Below, in pieces: positions 46,744-58,206 of a stretch of 64,000 nucleotides of DNA. The stretch lies in contig OZ021723.1 in the NCBI GenBank assembly GCA_963978545.1, positions 46,512,069 through 46,576,068 on the forward strand, in the 5' to 3' direction. This stretch comes from Linyphia triangularis (lineage: Eukaryota > Arthropoda > Arachnida > Araneae > Linyphiidae). Position 1 is the first letter of the stretch; each line of letters begins with the position of its first letter. The notes beneath the pieces are model-generated. The model ran no database searches, was not told the DNA's origin, and was given only the letters and a program-made list of their open reading frames with translations. A program made the translations under genes and the position numbers.

Positions 46744-47248
46744 TACATACTATAACTGGAAAGAAGTATGACAAAGTGATAGATGAAGAGAAAATAGAAG
46801 TTGATAGAAATGTGTTGAAAAAAGTTAAAGACGACAAGAAATTCGTGAATGAGAATTATCATTGACTTATATTAACTTCGGTTTTCTAGCTTATGACAAG
46901 AAAATACACTCTTTCTTATTAAGAACCAACTTGATGTCTTATCATAGAATGATAAAGATGAAATCTCTATACATTAAAAAAATACCAAACTTAGACATAG
47001 CAAATTTTTTGAAATTCATGTATTATGTGAGAAGTTTTACTGAAAGTATAGAAGATACAACATTGAATGATGTTTCGAAGTACTTTATCAGAAATAAAAA
47101 TGCGTTAAGGTCCGCTATAAAAAATTTTAGGAGAAAGTTTAAACAAAAATTAAAATCAAACATGCTTTTAAGTGGGAAAACATATATTAAAACTATAACA
47201 CATGAAACAATTTATATCATGTCATCTCAGTTGTATCAAACTGAATAA
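46744..47248 (+). pseudogene. Lysine-rich conserved frames of PSR (unknown)
   Basis: 46745-46863 reads as a charged segment (GKKYDKVIDEEK and onward, ending at a TGA). A second frame at 46862-47248 (128 codons, TTG start) includes NFRRKFKQKLKSNML and RSFTESIEDTTLNDVSKY. Related frames recur at 57349-57564 and, inverted, at 59197-59412. A frameshift separates the two parts. Their retention in several copies could mean a former gene of the repeat, but the copies are young, so conservation is not proof of coding. The peptide matches no family I recognise. Confidence 0.35.
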
Positions 47249-47431
47249 CTTGAAAACAACCACAAACTAAATAAATATGAAAATTATCAACATATGTGGA
47301 AAAGTTTCCTTTTTTCACATGTAAAAAAAAAAAAAAAAAATATGTACATAACATTGACATACGTTAAGATCACGAAACTTGTTTAATCATATACCGATAA
47401 TAGCAACCAATGTTGTGGGGAGATATTCACA

Positions 47432-48669
47432 ATGTTTTACATGTAAAGTTTATTTAATAGTAATTTCCGACTTGAAAATGTAGATAGCATTTATTTTCGA
47501 TGAGTTTGATTTCAACTGACAAATATATTTCAACATTCGAAGCATATGCGAGTTATGTGAATAAACCATATGCAACCTAGCTAAATTTCAGTAATTAAGT
47601 TGTGAAGTTTTATCTTTGCCATAGAACAGTGATTCTCAACCACTGAGCAGCGGCACTTTTGTGTGCAGCCAAATTCTTAAAGTGTGCCGCCAAATTTTAG
47701 AAATGTAGATTTGTAATTAATCCCTTAATAAACGTACAGTTGTTTTTGTAGTACATATTATATTATTTTATTTTACATTCCAAATTATTATCATAAACTA
47801 TTTTACACAGTGTATAATAGGTGTGTATTACAGTGTATTATAGGTAGGTAAAATAAACAACTTTTAAACTTATCTTTTTCTTTGTGTGCCGCCAAATTTT
47901 GAAATCGTTAAAAGTGTGCCGCGACAAAAAAAAAGCTTGAGAATCACTGCCATAGAAAATATATTTATTTTTACTGATTTTTGTTATGTGCTACGACGAT
48001 CTTTTACAAAGTATGTCTTCTTGCAACATGAGAAAAGATGCGAAATGATAAGGACTTCTCTAGTATGCTTTCAATTCATTGAGAAATAAATTTAGCTTAA
48101 CTACAAGACTTGTTCCGATTTTGAAGTATGCTATTTCCTATCGTAATTTATAATTTTACATGATACTTGGTTTAAAAGTTGAAAAAGTTTGCACAAATTT
48201 CCTATGTAAGTTCTGCTTCACTGAATAATTATCGGTCACAAGCAATAAAAATTTCACTTTGACTAATGTTATGCATGTGTTAGTTATCATGAGTAATATC
48301 AGTTTTATTTGTGTCTTTCGAAAGCGAGCATTCATAAATTTAAAAGGATATTTCAAACTATTTTCAAAATATAAGTATATTTTACAAGTTTTTTCCGGAA
48401 TGAACTTTGCTCCAGTTATATTAATATTGAATATTCATCTTACAAAATAAGCGTCTTGTAAAACACATTCCGTTTCAGTTTTCTGAAATTTATGTATAAG
48501 TTATTTAGAAATTATGGGTGGAAGTTAAAAATCTCTATATTAATGATATATTGTCAGCACCTCTCAAATAAAAAAAAAATTCACGTATAATTTAGTTTGT
48601 CCAGATGATGTTCAATTTTACGTAGTAACAAACTCTACATTTTTCAAATTTATGCTAGTTTTTCACAAG
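47432..48669 (-). repeat. PSR-B, inverted partial copy
   Basis: From TGTTTTACATGTAAAGTT onward this is the reverse complement of PSR-A from 46354 back to about 45770, and continues through the segment that PSR-A lacks but PSR-C has (55785-56010). It ends in an A-run and an (AT)n microsatellite. A 323-bp hAT MITE interrupts it. PSR-A and PSR-B form a second, centrally deleted palindrome. Confidence 0.9.
47627..47949. mobile_element. hAT-type MITE with exact 8-bp TSD
   Basis: A 323-bp element starts CAGTGATTCTCAACCACTGA and ends GCTTGAGAATCACTG, a 13-bp terminal inverted repeat of the CAGTG-TTCTCAA class. It is flanked by CCATAGAA (47619-47626 and 47950-47957). The three other PSR arms (near 46160, 56500 and 60255) show the empty site with one CCATAGAA or its complement. 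The interior has repeated GTGTGCCGCCAAATTTT words and no transposase. Confidence 0.96.

Positions 48670-48754
<85 letters not shown>
48670..48754. repeat. Poly-A followed by (AT)n microsatellite
   Basis: An A-run of 18 bases runs into about 33 AT dinucleotides. It marks the broken edge of PSR-B next to the Gypsy LTR. Confidence 0.95.
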
Positions 48755-48760
<6 letters not shown>

Positions 48761-48772
48761 TATTCCCATTGA

Positions 48773-48972
48773 TGTAGAGGGCGCTGCTAATGTAATCCCC
48801 TAGCGGCGATTTCGTCGCCAGAGAGAGAGTATGATTGAGGGAGTGAAGGTGAACGGACGTGGAAGTAGCCTCTCCTAGTTTAGGTTTAAGAACCTATTTT
48901 TATCTTATGCAACGAATAAACCTGCTGTCTATTTAATTGGCCTCTTCACTTTTACCCCTTCGTCATACCACA
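48773..48972 (+). mobile_element. 5' LTR of a Ty3/Gypsy-type element
   Basis: A 200-bp segment with TG...CA ends (TGTAGAGGGCGCTGC ... CATACCACA) lies directly upstream of a primer-binding-site-like TGG. It has a polyadenylation signal AATAAA at 48915-48920 and a GAGAGAGAG stretch near 48822. No second LTR is present in the window, so the boundaries rest on the terminal dinucleotides, the adjacent TGG and the downstream gag. Confidence 0.65.
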
Positions 48973-48990
48973 TGGGGGCTCAGCCGTGCT
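48973..48990 (+). promoter_or_regulatory. Putative primer-binding site
   Basis: TGGGGGCTCAGCCGTGCT starts with TGG, the complement of a tRNA CCA end, immediately after the LTR. The priming tRNA cannot be named from memory with confidence. Confidence 0.5.
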
Positions 48991-49024
48991 TTTTACCCGC
49001 GAGAATACGATGAAAACAATATTT

Positions 49025-49188
49025 AAAAAACTGCACTTCCACGCATCCAGAGGTCAAACCAAAATCCTCTTCACGAAATAAAAAACTGCACTTCTAAGCA
49101 TCCAGAGGTCAAACCAAAATCCTCTTCACGAAATAAAAAACTGCACTTCTAAGCATCCAGAGGTCAAACCAAAATCCTCTTCACGAAT
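49025..49188 (+). repeat. 55-bp tandem repeat in the Gypsy leader
   Basis: CTGCACTTC starts at 49031, 49086 and 49141, giving three nearly identical 55-bp units with GCATCCAGAGGTCAAACC and AAAATCCTCTTCACGAA. It lies between the primer-binding site and gag, where packaging or translation-control elements usually reside. Confidence 0.92.
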
Positions 49189-49479
49189 TACCGCAGCAAT
49201 CAGCGACCACTAGTGGAATCTACAAATAAAAGGCAAACTCATCAACCAGCGTCGTCATTATACAAGTGCATAACACTCGCTTCGCCGAACAAGTCCCACT
49301 GCAGCCGTCAAGCAGAAGTTCAACGAAGTCAGCAAAGTTATTCCACATCGACCAACTACCACGAACCAGAAACCAGAAGCAACGAGTAATCTTCGAAAGA
49401 GCAACAACATAAAACGGATACAACTCCAAAAGCGAAGTAAAATCAAGAAACGCAGGTGGGATCCATCTTATTATTAATT

Positions 49480-50640
49480 ATGTTTAAAAATATCAGAAAG
49501 CAAGATCTCGCATTTGTCGCCGCTGAGTTAGATATTGTTGTCCCGGATGGTACCACAATTCTAAAATTAAAAGACTTAATTTGAAAAAGTGAAATTTTCG
49601 TTAAAGATCCAGATTTCGTTAAAGATTTAATAACAACAGTTGTAGCTGCTAGAAAAGCCTAAGAGGCTGATAGAAAAACCCAAGAGGCTAATGAAAAACT
49701 AAAGCAAATCGAAGATGATAAGAATGAAAAGCAAAAGGAAATCGAAAAAATTAAGTTTGAAAATCAAAATGAAATCGAAAAAGTTAAACTTGCACAGATA
49801 GAACGACAACTCGAGCTCACAGCTCTTAAAAATACTACTGCATTAAACCAAACTAGTACTGGAAGTACCACAGCAACCGAAGCAAGTCCAAATATCGAAA
49901 GTCTTCTTCGCAGTGTTCGAACGCTAAGCATGCCAGTCCCGTCGAGACCAGAAAACTACAATTTATTCTTTCAGTCTCTGGAACGTGCGTTTACGACAAA
50001 AAATGTCCCAGATGATGCAAAATCGGAAATTTTTATTAGTATACTGGGCGAACAGGCTAGTTACATTTTACTAAATATTTCGGAGAACGACCTAAAAAAT
50101 TACGAACAAGTCAAAAGTATTGTCCTGCGCCAATTTCAACCCACGCCACAAGAATGTCTTCTTAATTTTCGAAGGAGCCAACGCATGCCGAACGAGTCGC
50201 ATACGCAATTTGGGTCAAGGCTATCACAATCATTCGCATATTACTGTAAGGTACGCAACGCCACTGACTACGAAACACTATGTAAATTAATGGTGTCGGA
50301 TAAGCTTTTCAGCACACTTGACCGCCAAACACAAGCACACATCGCCGTTCGCCAAGGGGAAGATTGGCTAGAACCTAAAGAACTTGCAAAAGAGTGTGAT
50401 ATTTACTTTACGTCAAAACGTAAATTTCTAAACGAAACAAATCATCACCAACAAACATACAACAGCGGGCAGAATTTCCGAAACAAAAATACGCAAAACC
50501 AATACAGAGGGTCATTTAACAGACCGCCAAGGGGTTCTTACAATCACCGTAACAACAACGATAATTTTAGGCCAAATGCACCAAATAATCACGTCTGCGA
50601 AATAGAAACCGGAAGAAATTACAACCGCGATAAATATTTC
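49480..50640 (+). pseudogene. gag: Ty3/Gypsy gag, with two in-frame stops and 3' truncation
   Basis: Gag is the structural capsid precursor of LTR retrotransposons. The frame opens at ATG 49480 (MFKNIRKQDLAF) and is interrupted by TGA at 49582-49584 and TAA at 49660-49662. It passes a Lys/Glu/Gln-rich probable coiled coil (about codons 61-115), then the capsid-like core (from ENYNLFFQSLERAF; includes VLRQFQPTPQECLLNF and RQGEDWLEPKELAKECD), and an Asn/Arg-rich tail. The expected zinc knuckle, protease and polymerase are absent because the frame runs into an inverted fragment near 50640. A 250-codon piece from ATG 49930 is uninterrupted. The capsid-region wording resembles spider Gypsy Gag. 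Not functional as a full Gag. Confidence 0.85.
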
Positions 50641-51210
50641 AATGTTGTTCTTGAATGTTGTTCTTGTATTTGTATTCTGTAGTTGAAGAGTGATCGATTA
50701 TATTTTTAATGCCTTGTGTGAATTCGTCCTTTGACTGAGCATCGCAGATTTTCTGGGTTGTTGCATCAACTTGGATTGACATGACTGGGTAACGACTGAG
50801 AGCATCAACATGTGTCATCTGCTTGCCTGGTCTGTGTATTATCTCGTAGTCAAAATCCTCTAACAACATTGCCCATCTGGCAATTTTTGGTGGCACTTCT
50901 TTCCTTGACATGGTCTTTTGGAAGGCTTGGCAGTGTGTAATAATTTTGAACTTGGTACCTACAAGGTAGTGTCTGAATTTCTTTAGTGCTTGAACTATGG
51001 CAAGAACTTCTAATTCGTACGATGAATATTTCTCTTCTTGTGGTGATGTCTTATGGCTCATATAATGTATAGGATGGAAGATGTTATCCGAGTCTGCTTG
51101 AAGAAGAATAGCACCAAATCATTTTGAGGATGCATCACAATGTAACAGTAAAGGCGAGCCTTGTTTATATAGGTGTAGCACAGGCTCTGTTGACAGTAGT
51201 AGTTAGAATA
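50640..51210 (-). pseudogene. pol: Ty3/Gypsy RNase H fragment, inverted
   Basis: On the minus strand this encodes the end of the reverse transcriptase connection and the RNase H domain: LLLHCDASS, YMSHKTSPQEEKYSSYELEV, then EIIHRPGKQMTHVDALSRY, which normally closes the domain. RNase H removes the RNA strand during reverse transcription. It is broken: a TGA at 51119-51121 lies just after DASSK. At 50933-50935 a His codon (THCQAF) stands where this family usually has the third catalytic Asp. Reverse transcriptase fingers/palm and integrase are missing. The fragment lies head-on to gag, so the locus is rearranged. Confidence 0.88.
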
Positions 51211-52164
51211 TGGGGCTCCGAAGCCATAAGGTGGAGCTGTGGAGCAACCTTGATGGAATGAGACCCCAGTTGTGGCCATTTCGCGTTAAAATGCTTGCTT
51301 GCGATTGGTCGGATTTAAACACGTGACTAAATAGACGCTTGTGATTGGCTACACAGTTTAGTAAGATAGTTTTCTGCAAAATTTAAGGCAGTGGCGCCAT
51401 CTAGGGGGGAATTTAAGAGTCATTTATATTAAATTTCTAAGTTCAGAGACATATGCAAATAAAAAAATCTTAACACGACTTTTAAGTTTAATAAAAGTGA
51501 AGGCCTTTTGCTAAGGGTCTAAAGAACCCTAACCCCGAGCTACACGTGACATTTCAATATTTTACCAAACAATTGTTAAAATATCGACTATCGGACGTTG
51601 CCTTCATGGGAACTCATCTACCCTCCCCCCCCCCTTCCCTAACCAATTTTGAATAAGCTAATTTGAAATACTTTAGAAAATGTTAATTATTTTTAAGCTA
51701 AATTTTAAAAGTGAGGACCCACCTCCTGCCCGATACCTCTTTTAGGAAGAATCGATACCGCCTCACTCCTCCCTATAAAAAGAAAAAAACTTATTCCAAA
51801 GAACGTATATTTCTTTGAAATATGAGGTCACTAACCAACTATCCAATACTGAATTTCATAAAAATTTTAGTCTGTCTAAACATTTTTTCATGAAAATTTT
51901 AGTTTTGAAACAAATTATTTAAACACTAATGTAAAAAAAAAATATTTTTAATAGAAATTTTTACTAATATCTAGTTGTATGTAGCTTTTTCCGAAAAAAC
52001 TTAATGAATTTCACGGAAAATTTTAACGTACCCTTAACAGTTTTCATGAAAATTGTAATTTTGATACAAACAAATTTAACTTTAGTGTTACAGTTTACTA
52101 TTCATACAAATGTGCAGAAATATCTTAATTTTTTTAACTAGCATATTTTTCTTTATGATGTTAT

Positions 52165-52590
52165 TATCTATGACACCCAACGGCTCCCAATTGGCTCTCA
52201 ATGGCTCCCAATACATGTTAAATGCTCTCAATACCTGTTAAATGCTCCTTAAATGCTCCCAATACCCGCTAAATGTTCCCAATACCCGCTAAATTCTCCC
52301 TAACTGCTCTCAATACCTGCTAAATGCTTCCTAAATGCTCCCAATACCTGCTAAATGCTCCCTAACTGCTCCCAATACCTGTTAAATGCTCCCTAACTGC
52401 TCCCAACACCTGCTAAATGCCCCCTAACTGCTCCCAATACCCGCTAAATGCTCTCTAACTGCTCCCAATACCTGTTAAATGCTTCCTAACTGCTCCCAAT
52501 ACATGTTAAATGCTCCCTAAATGCTCCCAGTACCTGCTAAATGCTCCCTAACTACTCCCAGTGGCTCTTGAGTCCCGATAGTTGAGCTTT
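52165..52590. repeat. 31-bp minisatellite in PSR-C
   Basis: Same array type as 42312-42712 (CTCCCTAACTGCTCCCAATA plus CCTGCTAAATG units), with a different order and number of variant units. The array has therefore changed since the copies separated. Confidence 0.88.
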
Positions 52591-52749
52591 ACCCCAATAA
52601 ACTTGTTAGAAATTAATCTGTCTATGTTAGTTATATTAATCAAAATAGTTTTTATTGTACAATGATACTTACTTAAGTTGATTAATAGCAACACAGAACT
52701 AGCTGCTAATGCTGAATAGAGATCTGATAACTGATTTTGGATACTCTAA

Positions 52750-54570
52750 TGCCTAAATAAGAGAGAAAAAGTAACATACTTGAGCATCTTACAACTATGA
52801 ATTCAAAAGTGAACGTGAAAATTTACTTTACGAATAAACATCATGTCTTTAAAATGTGTACGAATATCACTAAATAAGTTAAAAAAGTAACATACTTAAA
52901 CTCTCTACGATAAAAAACTTTAACTTTAAGGAAAAAAGTTTACTTTACACATAAAAATCACTTTAAAATGTGTAAAAATAACGCTAAATAAGAGGAAAAA
53001 TAACTTACTTAAAATTTCTAAGATAAATATTTAACCTGTACGCGAAAATTCCCTTCATATATAAAAATCACGACTTTAAAATATGACATGCAAGAGAAAA
53101 GTATAATACTTAAACTTTCTACAACTAATAACTTTAACATTTACGTAAAATTTTACTTTACACTTAAAAATCCCGACTTTAAAATATGTAGAAATATCGC
53201 TAAGTAAAAGAAAAAAATTTACATACTTAAACTTGGTACGACAAATAACTTTGATATTAACGTAAAAATTTACTTCACATATAAAAATTCCGACTTTAAA
53301 ATGTGACGTGTAAGAAAAATTAGCATACTTAAAATTTCTACGACAAATAACTTTAATCTTTAAGCAAAAATTTACTACATACATAAAAATCATGTATTTT
53401 AAAATATGTAAAAATATTGCTGAACAAAAGGAAAAAGTAACATACTTAAACTTTGTACGACAAATAACTTTAACATTAACGTAAAAATTTACTTCACATA
53501 TAAAAATCACGACATTAAAATGTGACATGTAAGAAAAATTAGCATACTTAAAATTTCTACGATAAATAATTTTAACATTTGCGTGAAAATTTACTACATA
53601 TATAAAAATCATGTCTTTAAAATATCGCTAAATAAAAGAAAAAAGTATCATATTTAAACTTTCTACGACAAATAACTTTAACATTAACCCAAAAATTTAC
53701 TTTACACATAAAAATCACGACTTTAAATTTGACATGTAGGAGGAAAGTATAACATACCTATAATTTCTGCGACAAAGAATTCAAACATTGCCATTCATGT
53801 CTTTAAAATGTATAATGACAACTCTAACTTTTAGAAAAAAGAAACACTAAAAATTTACAAGGCAAAGAATTTAAAATTGAACGTGAAAATTAACTTTACA
53901 TGTACAATCATACTCTTATATCAACGGTAAATAAGATAAAAAAGAAACTCTAAAAATTTATAAGGCAAAGAATTTAAATAATACGCGAAAATTTACCTCA
54001 CATATAAAAAATATGTCTTTCAAATGTGTAAGAATAACGCTAATTAGAGAAAAATAAATACTATAAATTTATTATTTAAGGAATTGAAACAATACGCGAA
54101 AATTTATTTCACACATAACATTTTTATCTTTTAAATGTGTAAGAATAATGCTAAATTAGAGAAGAAAAAAAAATAACATACTTAAACTTTCTTCGACAAA
54201 AATTTAAAAATTACGCGAAATTTTAATACACAATTATTTTCTTAGGTTAATGTTAAATAATGGGAAATTTAACAGAATAAAAATTTCAAAGATAAAGAAT
54301 TTTAACCTATACATGAAAATTTACTTCACATATAAATATCATGTCTTTAAACTTTAACGTGACAATTTACTTCTCAAATACAATTAAACTCTTAGGTTAA
54401 TGTTAAATAAAAGAAAAAGTAACATACTCAAAAATTTCTAAGATAAGCATAACGTAAAAATTTCGTATCATGTGTTTAAATGTAACATATAAGAGAAAAA
54501 AAAAACCTAACATACTTGAACTTTCTATAGCAAAGAATTTAAGCGTTAGCGTAAAAATTTACTTTACATA
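52750..54570. repeat. Degenerate ~95-120-bp satellite in PSR-C
   Basis: Collinear with 42890-44480, with two to three extra units near 53460-53640. On the minus strand a frame of 178 codons (53076-53612) stays open because the unit length is nearly a multiple of three and the units are repeated. The peptide repeats VGIFICEVNFYVNVKVICR-like blocks. I regard this as a satellite-generated frame. Confidence 0.85.
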
Positions 54571-54589
54571 TACAATTCACGTCTTTAAA

Positions 54590-54961
54590 CGGGATGATAA
54601 GCATGTGACGGTAATTAGCCAATCAGGTTAGCGGTAGGTGATATGCCACTTGCCGGCATTTTTAGACCGGAGGATGAGTCACGCTAAAACTTGTTCAAAC
54701 AGGTCGGGAGACTTGTACAGCAAGAACAGCAGCATCGACGCGCAAGCAGCGGGTGATGCTGTGGTGTGTCAGCAGGTCTTTGAGATTATCGTTTTCCTAC
54801 TTTGCCTTTTTCGTAATGAAATGTTTAAGAAAACTTGGAATGAATGAAGTGGATTTCAAAGACACATTAGTAAGTGAAGGTAGAATTCGCATGGACTTTC
54901 TTCCAAAAAGTATGATTCACTTGGAGAATTTAAGATCATTTCTACTTGAAAACTTTTCTAT
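54590..54961 (+). other. GC-richer conserved block of PSR-C with short frames
   Basis: Homologous to 44485-44860. One frame (54638-54847, 69 codons) includes SGDLYSKNSSIDAQAAGDAV and a hydrophobic IIVFLLCLF stretch. A second, overlapping frame (54753-54968) ends NEVDFKDTLVSEGRIRMDFL through LENLRSFLLENFSII and a stop. Neither is recognised. The hydrophobic run followed by a charged tail could be a membrane-anchor remnant, but the first frame is not intact in the other copy. Confidence 0.4.
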
Positions 54962-57299
54962 TATCTAAAACATTGAATATTGTTCAAACTCAGTGGGATT
55001 ATATGCTACAATAAGGGTAAAACTTAACAAAATTGTTACATAGAAGAAAAATAGTAAGAGATTTAAAATAAATACTAGTTATAGATACTCCAAAGAAAAA
55101 ATTTCACCTACTTTTCAATCGGAAAATCAATACAAGTTGGAAATTTATGTTACTTCAAGAAAGACTTAGACAATTTACTTTGTAATAATATACGTTAAGG
55201 TGTCGTATTAACTCGTGCAATACATGCTGACTAAGGTTTATTTTACTTACTTATCAATCTAAGAAAGGTGAATTGGGGGGAAATATTAAATAAATTGTAG
55301 ATATTAAATACATTGTAGATATGCATTCAAGTTTTGAAAATCGCCTGCAAGACTTTTAAAACATCTTAAGATAATTTGAAAGAAACTTGCTAATTATAAG
55401 TAAACTACATAACTTTTTATACTCTGAAAGGAAATCACAAGTAATTTAGTTAACTTTTTTTTTCATGGTAACACTCATATTCAATGACATGTTTTTAAAA
55501 TTTAACCTTCTTTACATGATAACAGTTATAAATTTTTTCAATCTCAGATGCGATATATTATTATTTCTAACATATATGTTACGAATTGTGTAAAATTCTT
55601 AAAAGAGTATATGCAAATCTCCAATCAGAAACATAAAAATCTAACATCATTCAAACAAACTAAAATAATAAGATATTTTCCTTAGCGGAAATAGTTAACT
55701 ACTCATGTGATGGAATATACTTAGAAAATTTAAATACTGAAAAAAGTTTGGTAGGCAAACTTAAAGAATATTTTTTTTTCTTGTGAGAAACTAGCATAAA
55801 TTTGAAAAATGTAGAGTTTGTTACTACGTAAAATTGAACATCATCTGGACAAAGTAAATTATACGTGAATTTTTTTATTTGAGAGGTGCTGACAATATAT
55901 CATTAATATAGAGATTTTTAACTTCCACCCATAATTTCTAAATAACTTATACATAAATTTCAGAAAACTGAAGCGGAATGTGTTTTACAAGACGCTTATT
56001 TTGTAAGATGATTATTCAATATTAATATAACTGGAGCAAAGTTCATTCCGGAAAAAACTTGTAAAAGATACTTATATTTTGAAAATAGTTTGAAATATCC
56101 TTTTAAATTTATGAATGCTCGCTTTCGAAAGACACAAATAAAACTGATATTACTCATGATAATTAATACATGCATAACTTTAGTCAAACAAAGTGAAATT
56201 TTTATTGCTTGTGACCGATAACTTTTTCAGTGAAGCAGAACTTACATAGGAAATTTGTGCAAACTTTTTCAACTTTTAAACCAAGTATCATGTAAAATTA
56301 TAAATTACGATAGGAAATAGCATACTTCATAATCGGAACAAGTCTTGTAGTTAAGCTAAATTTATTTCTCAAGGAATTGAAAGCATACCAGAGAAGTCCT
56401 TATTATTTCGCATCTTTTCTCATGTTGCAAGAAAACATACTTTGTAAAGATCGTCGTAGCACTTAACAAAAATCAGTAAAAATAAATATATTTTCTATGG
56501 CAAAGATAAAACTTCACGACTTAATTACTGAAATTTAGCTAAGTTGCATATGGTTTATTCACATAACTCGCATATGCTTCGAATGTTGAAATATATTTGT
56601 CAGTTGAAATCAAACTCATCGAAAATAAATGCTATCTACAATTTCAAGTCGGAAATTACTATTAAATAAACGTTACATGTAAAACATTGTCATGTTAAAA
56701 AGAAAAATCTACAAAAATGTAAATGATAATTTTACTGTTGGTACATAAATGATGAATAATTTATGATTTTATTCTAGGCAAACGTTTTATTGTCTAACGG
56801 AGAACTTAAACTTTAGCAGAAAAAAAAATAAAAAAAAAATACAATTTTTATATCCTATCATGCTTATCGAAAATTGAATTTATTAGCTGTTGTAATAGAT
56901 TTTTATTGTCCAAATTTCTATAGTTTTTCTTCCCAGTGCAATAAAATTAAGTTCATGAGTAATGAGTAGTTTTTTTTTTTTTTTATGAATCTTATAAATT
57001 TAATGAAATTATTATGACCTAAGAGATTGAGTGAAGTGAATAAATCAATGATGCAAATTTAAACAGTGACTTGAACTGATACATACTATAACTGTAAAGA
57101 AGTATGACAAAGTGATAGATGAAGTGAAAATAAAAGTTGAGTGAAATGTGTTGAAAAAAGTTGAAGACCTCAAGAAATTCGTAATTGAGAATTATCATTG
57201 ACTTATATTAACTTCGTTTTTCTTGCTTATGACAAGAAAATACACTCTTTCTTATTAAGAACCAACTTGATATCTTATCATAGAATGACAATGATGAAA

Positions 57300-57564
57300 T
57301 ATCTATACATTAAAAAAAAAAATACCAAACTAAGACATAGCAAATTTCTTGAAATTCATGTATAATGTGAGAAGTTTTACTGGAAATATAGAAGATACAA
57401 CATTGAAAGATGTGAATGTTTCGAAGTACTATATCAGAAATAAAAAAAAAAAAAAAAATGCGCTGATGTCCGCTATAAAAAATTTTAGGAGAAAGTTTAA
57501 ACAAAATTTAAAATCAAACATGCTTTTAAGTGGGAACACATATATTAAAACTATAGCACATTAA
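57300..57564 (+). pseudogene. Lysine-rich conserved frame of PSR-C
   Basis: Homologue of 46862-47248: 71 codons from ATTCATG-proximal sequence, with RSFTGNIEDTTLKDVNVSKY and IKNFRRKFKQNLKSNMLLSG. It carries an expanded A-run (an extra lysine tract) and ends early. The inverted partner in PSR-D (59197-59412) is nearly identical. No domain is recognised. Confidence 0.3.
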
Positions 57565-58206
57565 ACAATTTATATTATGTCATCTCAGTTGTATCAAACT
57601 GAATAACATGAAAAAAACCACAAACATGAATAAACATGAAAATTATCAATATATGTGGAAAAGTTTCCTTTTTTCACATATAAAAAAAATAACACATTGA
57701 CATACGTTAAGATCACGAAACATGCGTAATCATATACCGATAAGAGCAACCAATGTTGCGGGGAGATATTCACGTGATGGTCAATATCCCATGAATAAAT
57801 TGATTGATTGAATTTCTAATGCTAATTCCAATAGTATTCCACGTAACTTCAACTTTATATGTTACACTATAGCTATATTTATTTTTCAAATATATTGACT
57901 TTCGAAAAATCATCCTTCAATATAAGAATGATCATAGTAAGAATAAAAGAAAAGATACTAAGCATTGAGTTAGCAACAAATCATATGCTTGAAACGAAAA
58001 TTGCTTCGAACCAAAGTATAACTATCCAATTTCATTGATTCCTACAAGGAAATTTTTCTCATCTTGTAATTGAATTTTTTTTTCTCATACACACTATTAG
58101 TGTTGTCCAATCAGGTGAAGAATAGTTGAAGATATCCGACCTCTTTCTAAATATTAATAAGTCACTGTTGAAAAACTTATAAAAATTTAAATTCACACTT
58201 AAAGTT

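Larger units (their letters stand above)
41964..47431 (+). repeat. PSR-A, main part
   Basis: Collinear with 51832-57773 of PSR-C. It contains in order an AT-rich leader, a 31-bp minisatellite, a degenerate satellite, a GC-richer conserved block and an AT-rich distal part. The distal end stops at GGGGAGATATTCAC, where PSR-C continues for about 430 bp to its palindrome spacer. At 47432 an inverted partial copy (PSR-B) begins. Confidence 0.9.
51290..58206 (+). repeat. PSR-C, left arm of the main palindrome
   Basis: The most complete copy of the repeat, about 6.9 kb. Its leader (51290-51833) matches 31046-31623 across the empty TA site (51832-51833). The next part matches 41966-47431, and the last ~430 bp to 58206 are present only here and, inverted, in PSR-D. 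From 55036 to 58206 it pairs with 58555-64000. The visible arms look almost identical apart from homopolymer lengths, a few substitutions and the hAT insertion. Confidence 0.93.

Noticed and set aside
53076..53612. 178-codon minus-strand frame with repeated peptide blocks
   Set aside because: Produced by satellite units whose length is near a multiple of three. The homologous array in PSR-A does not keep the frame.
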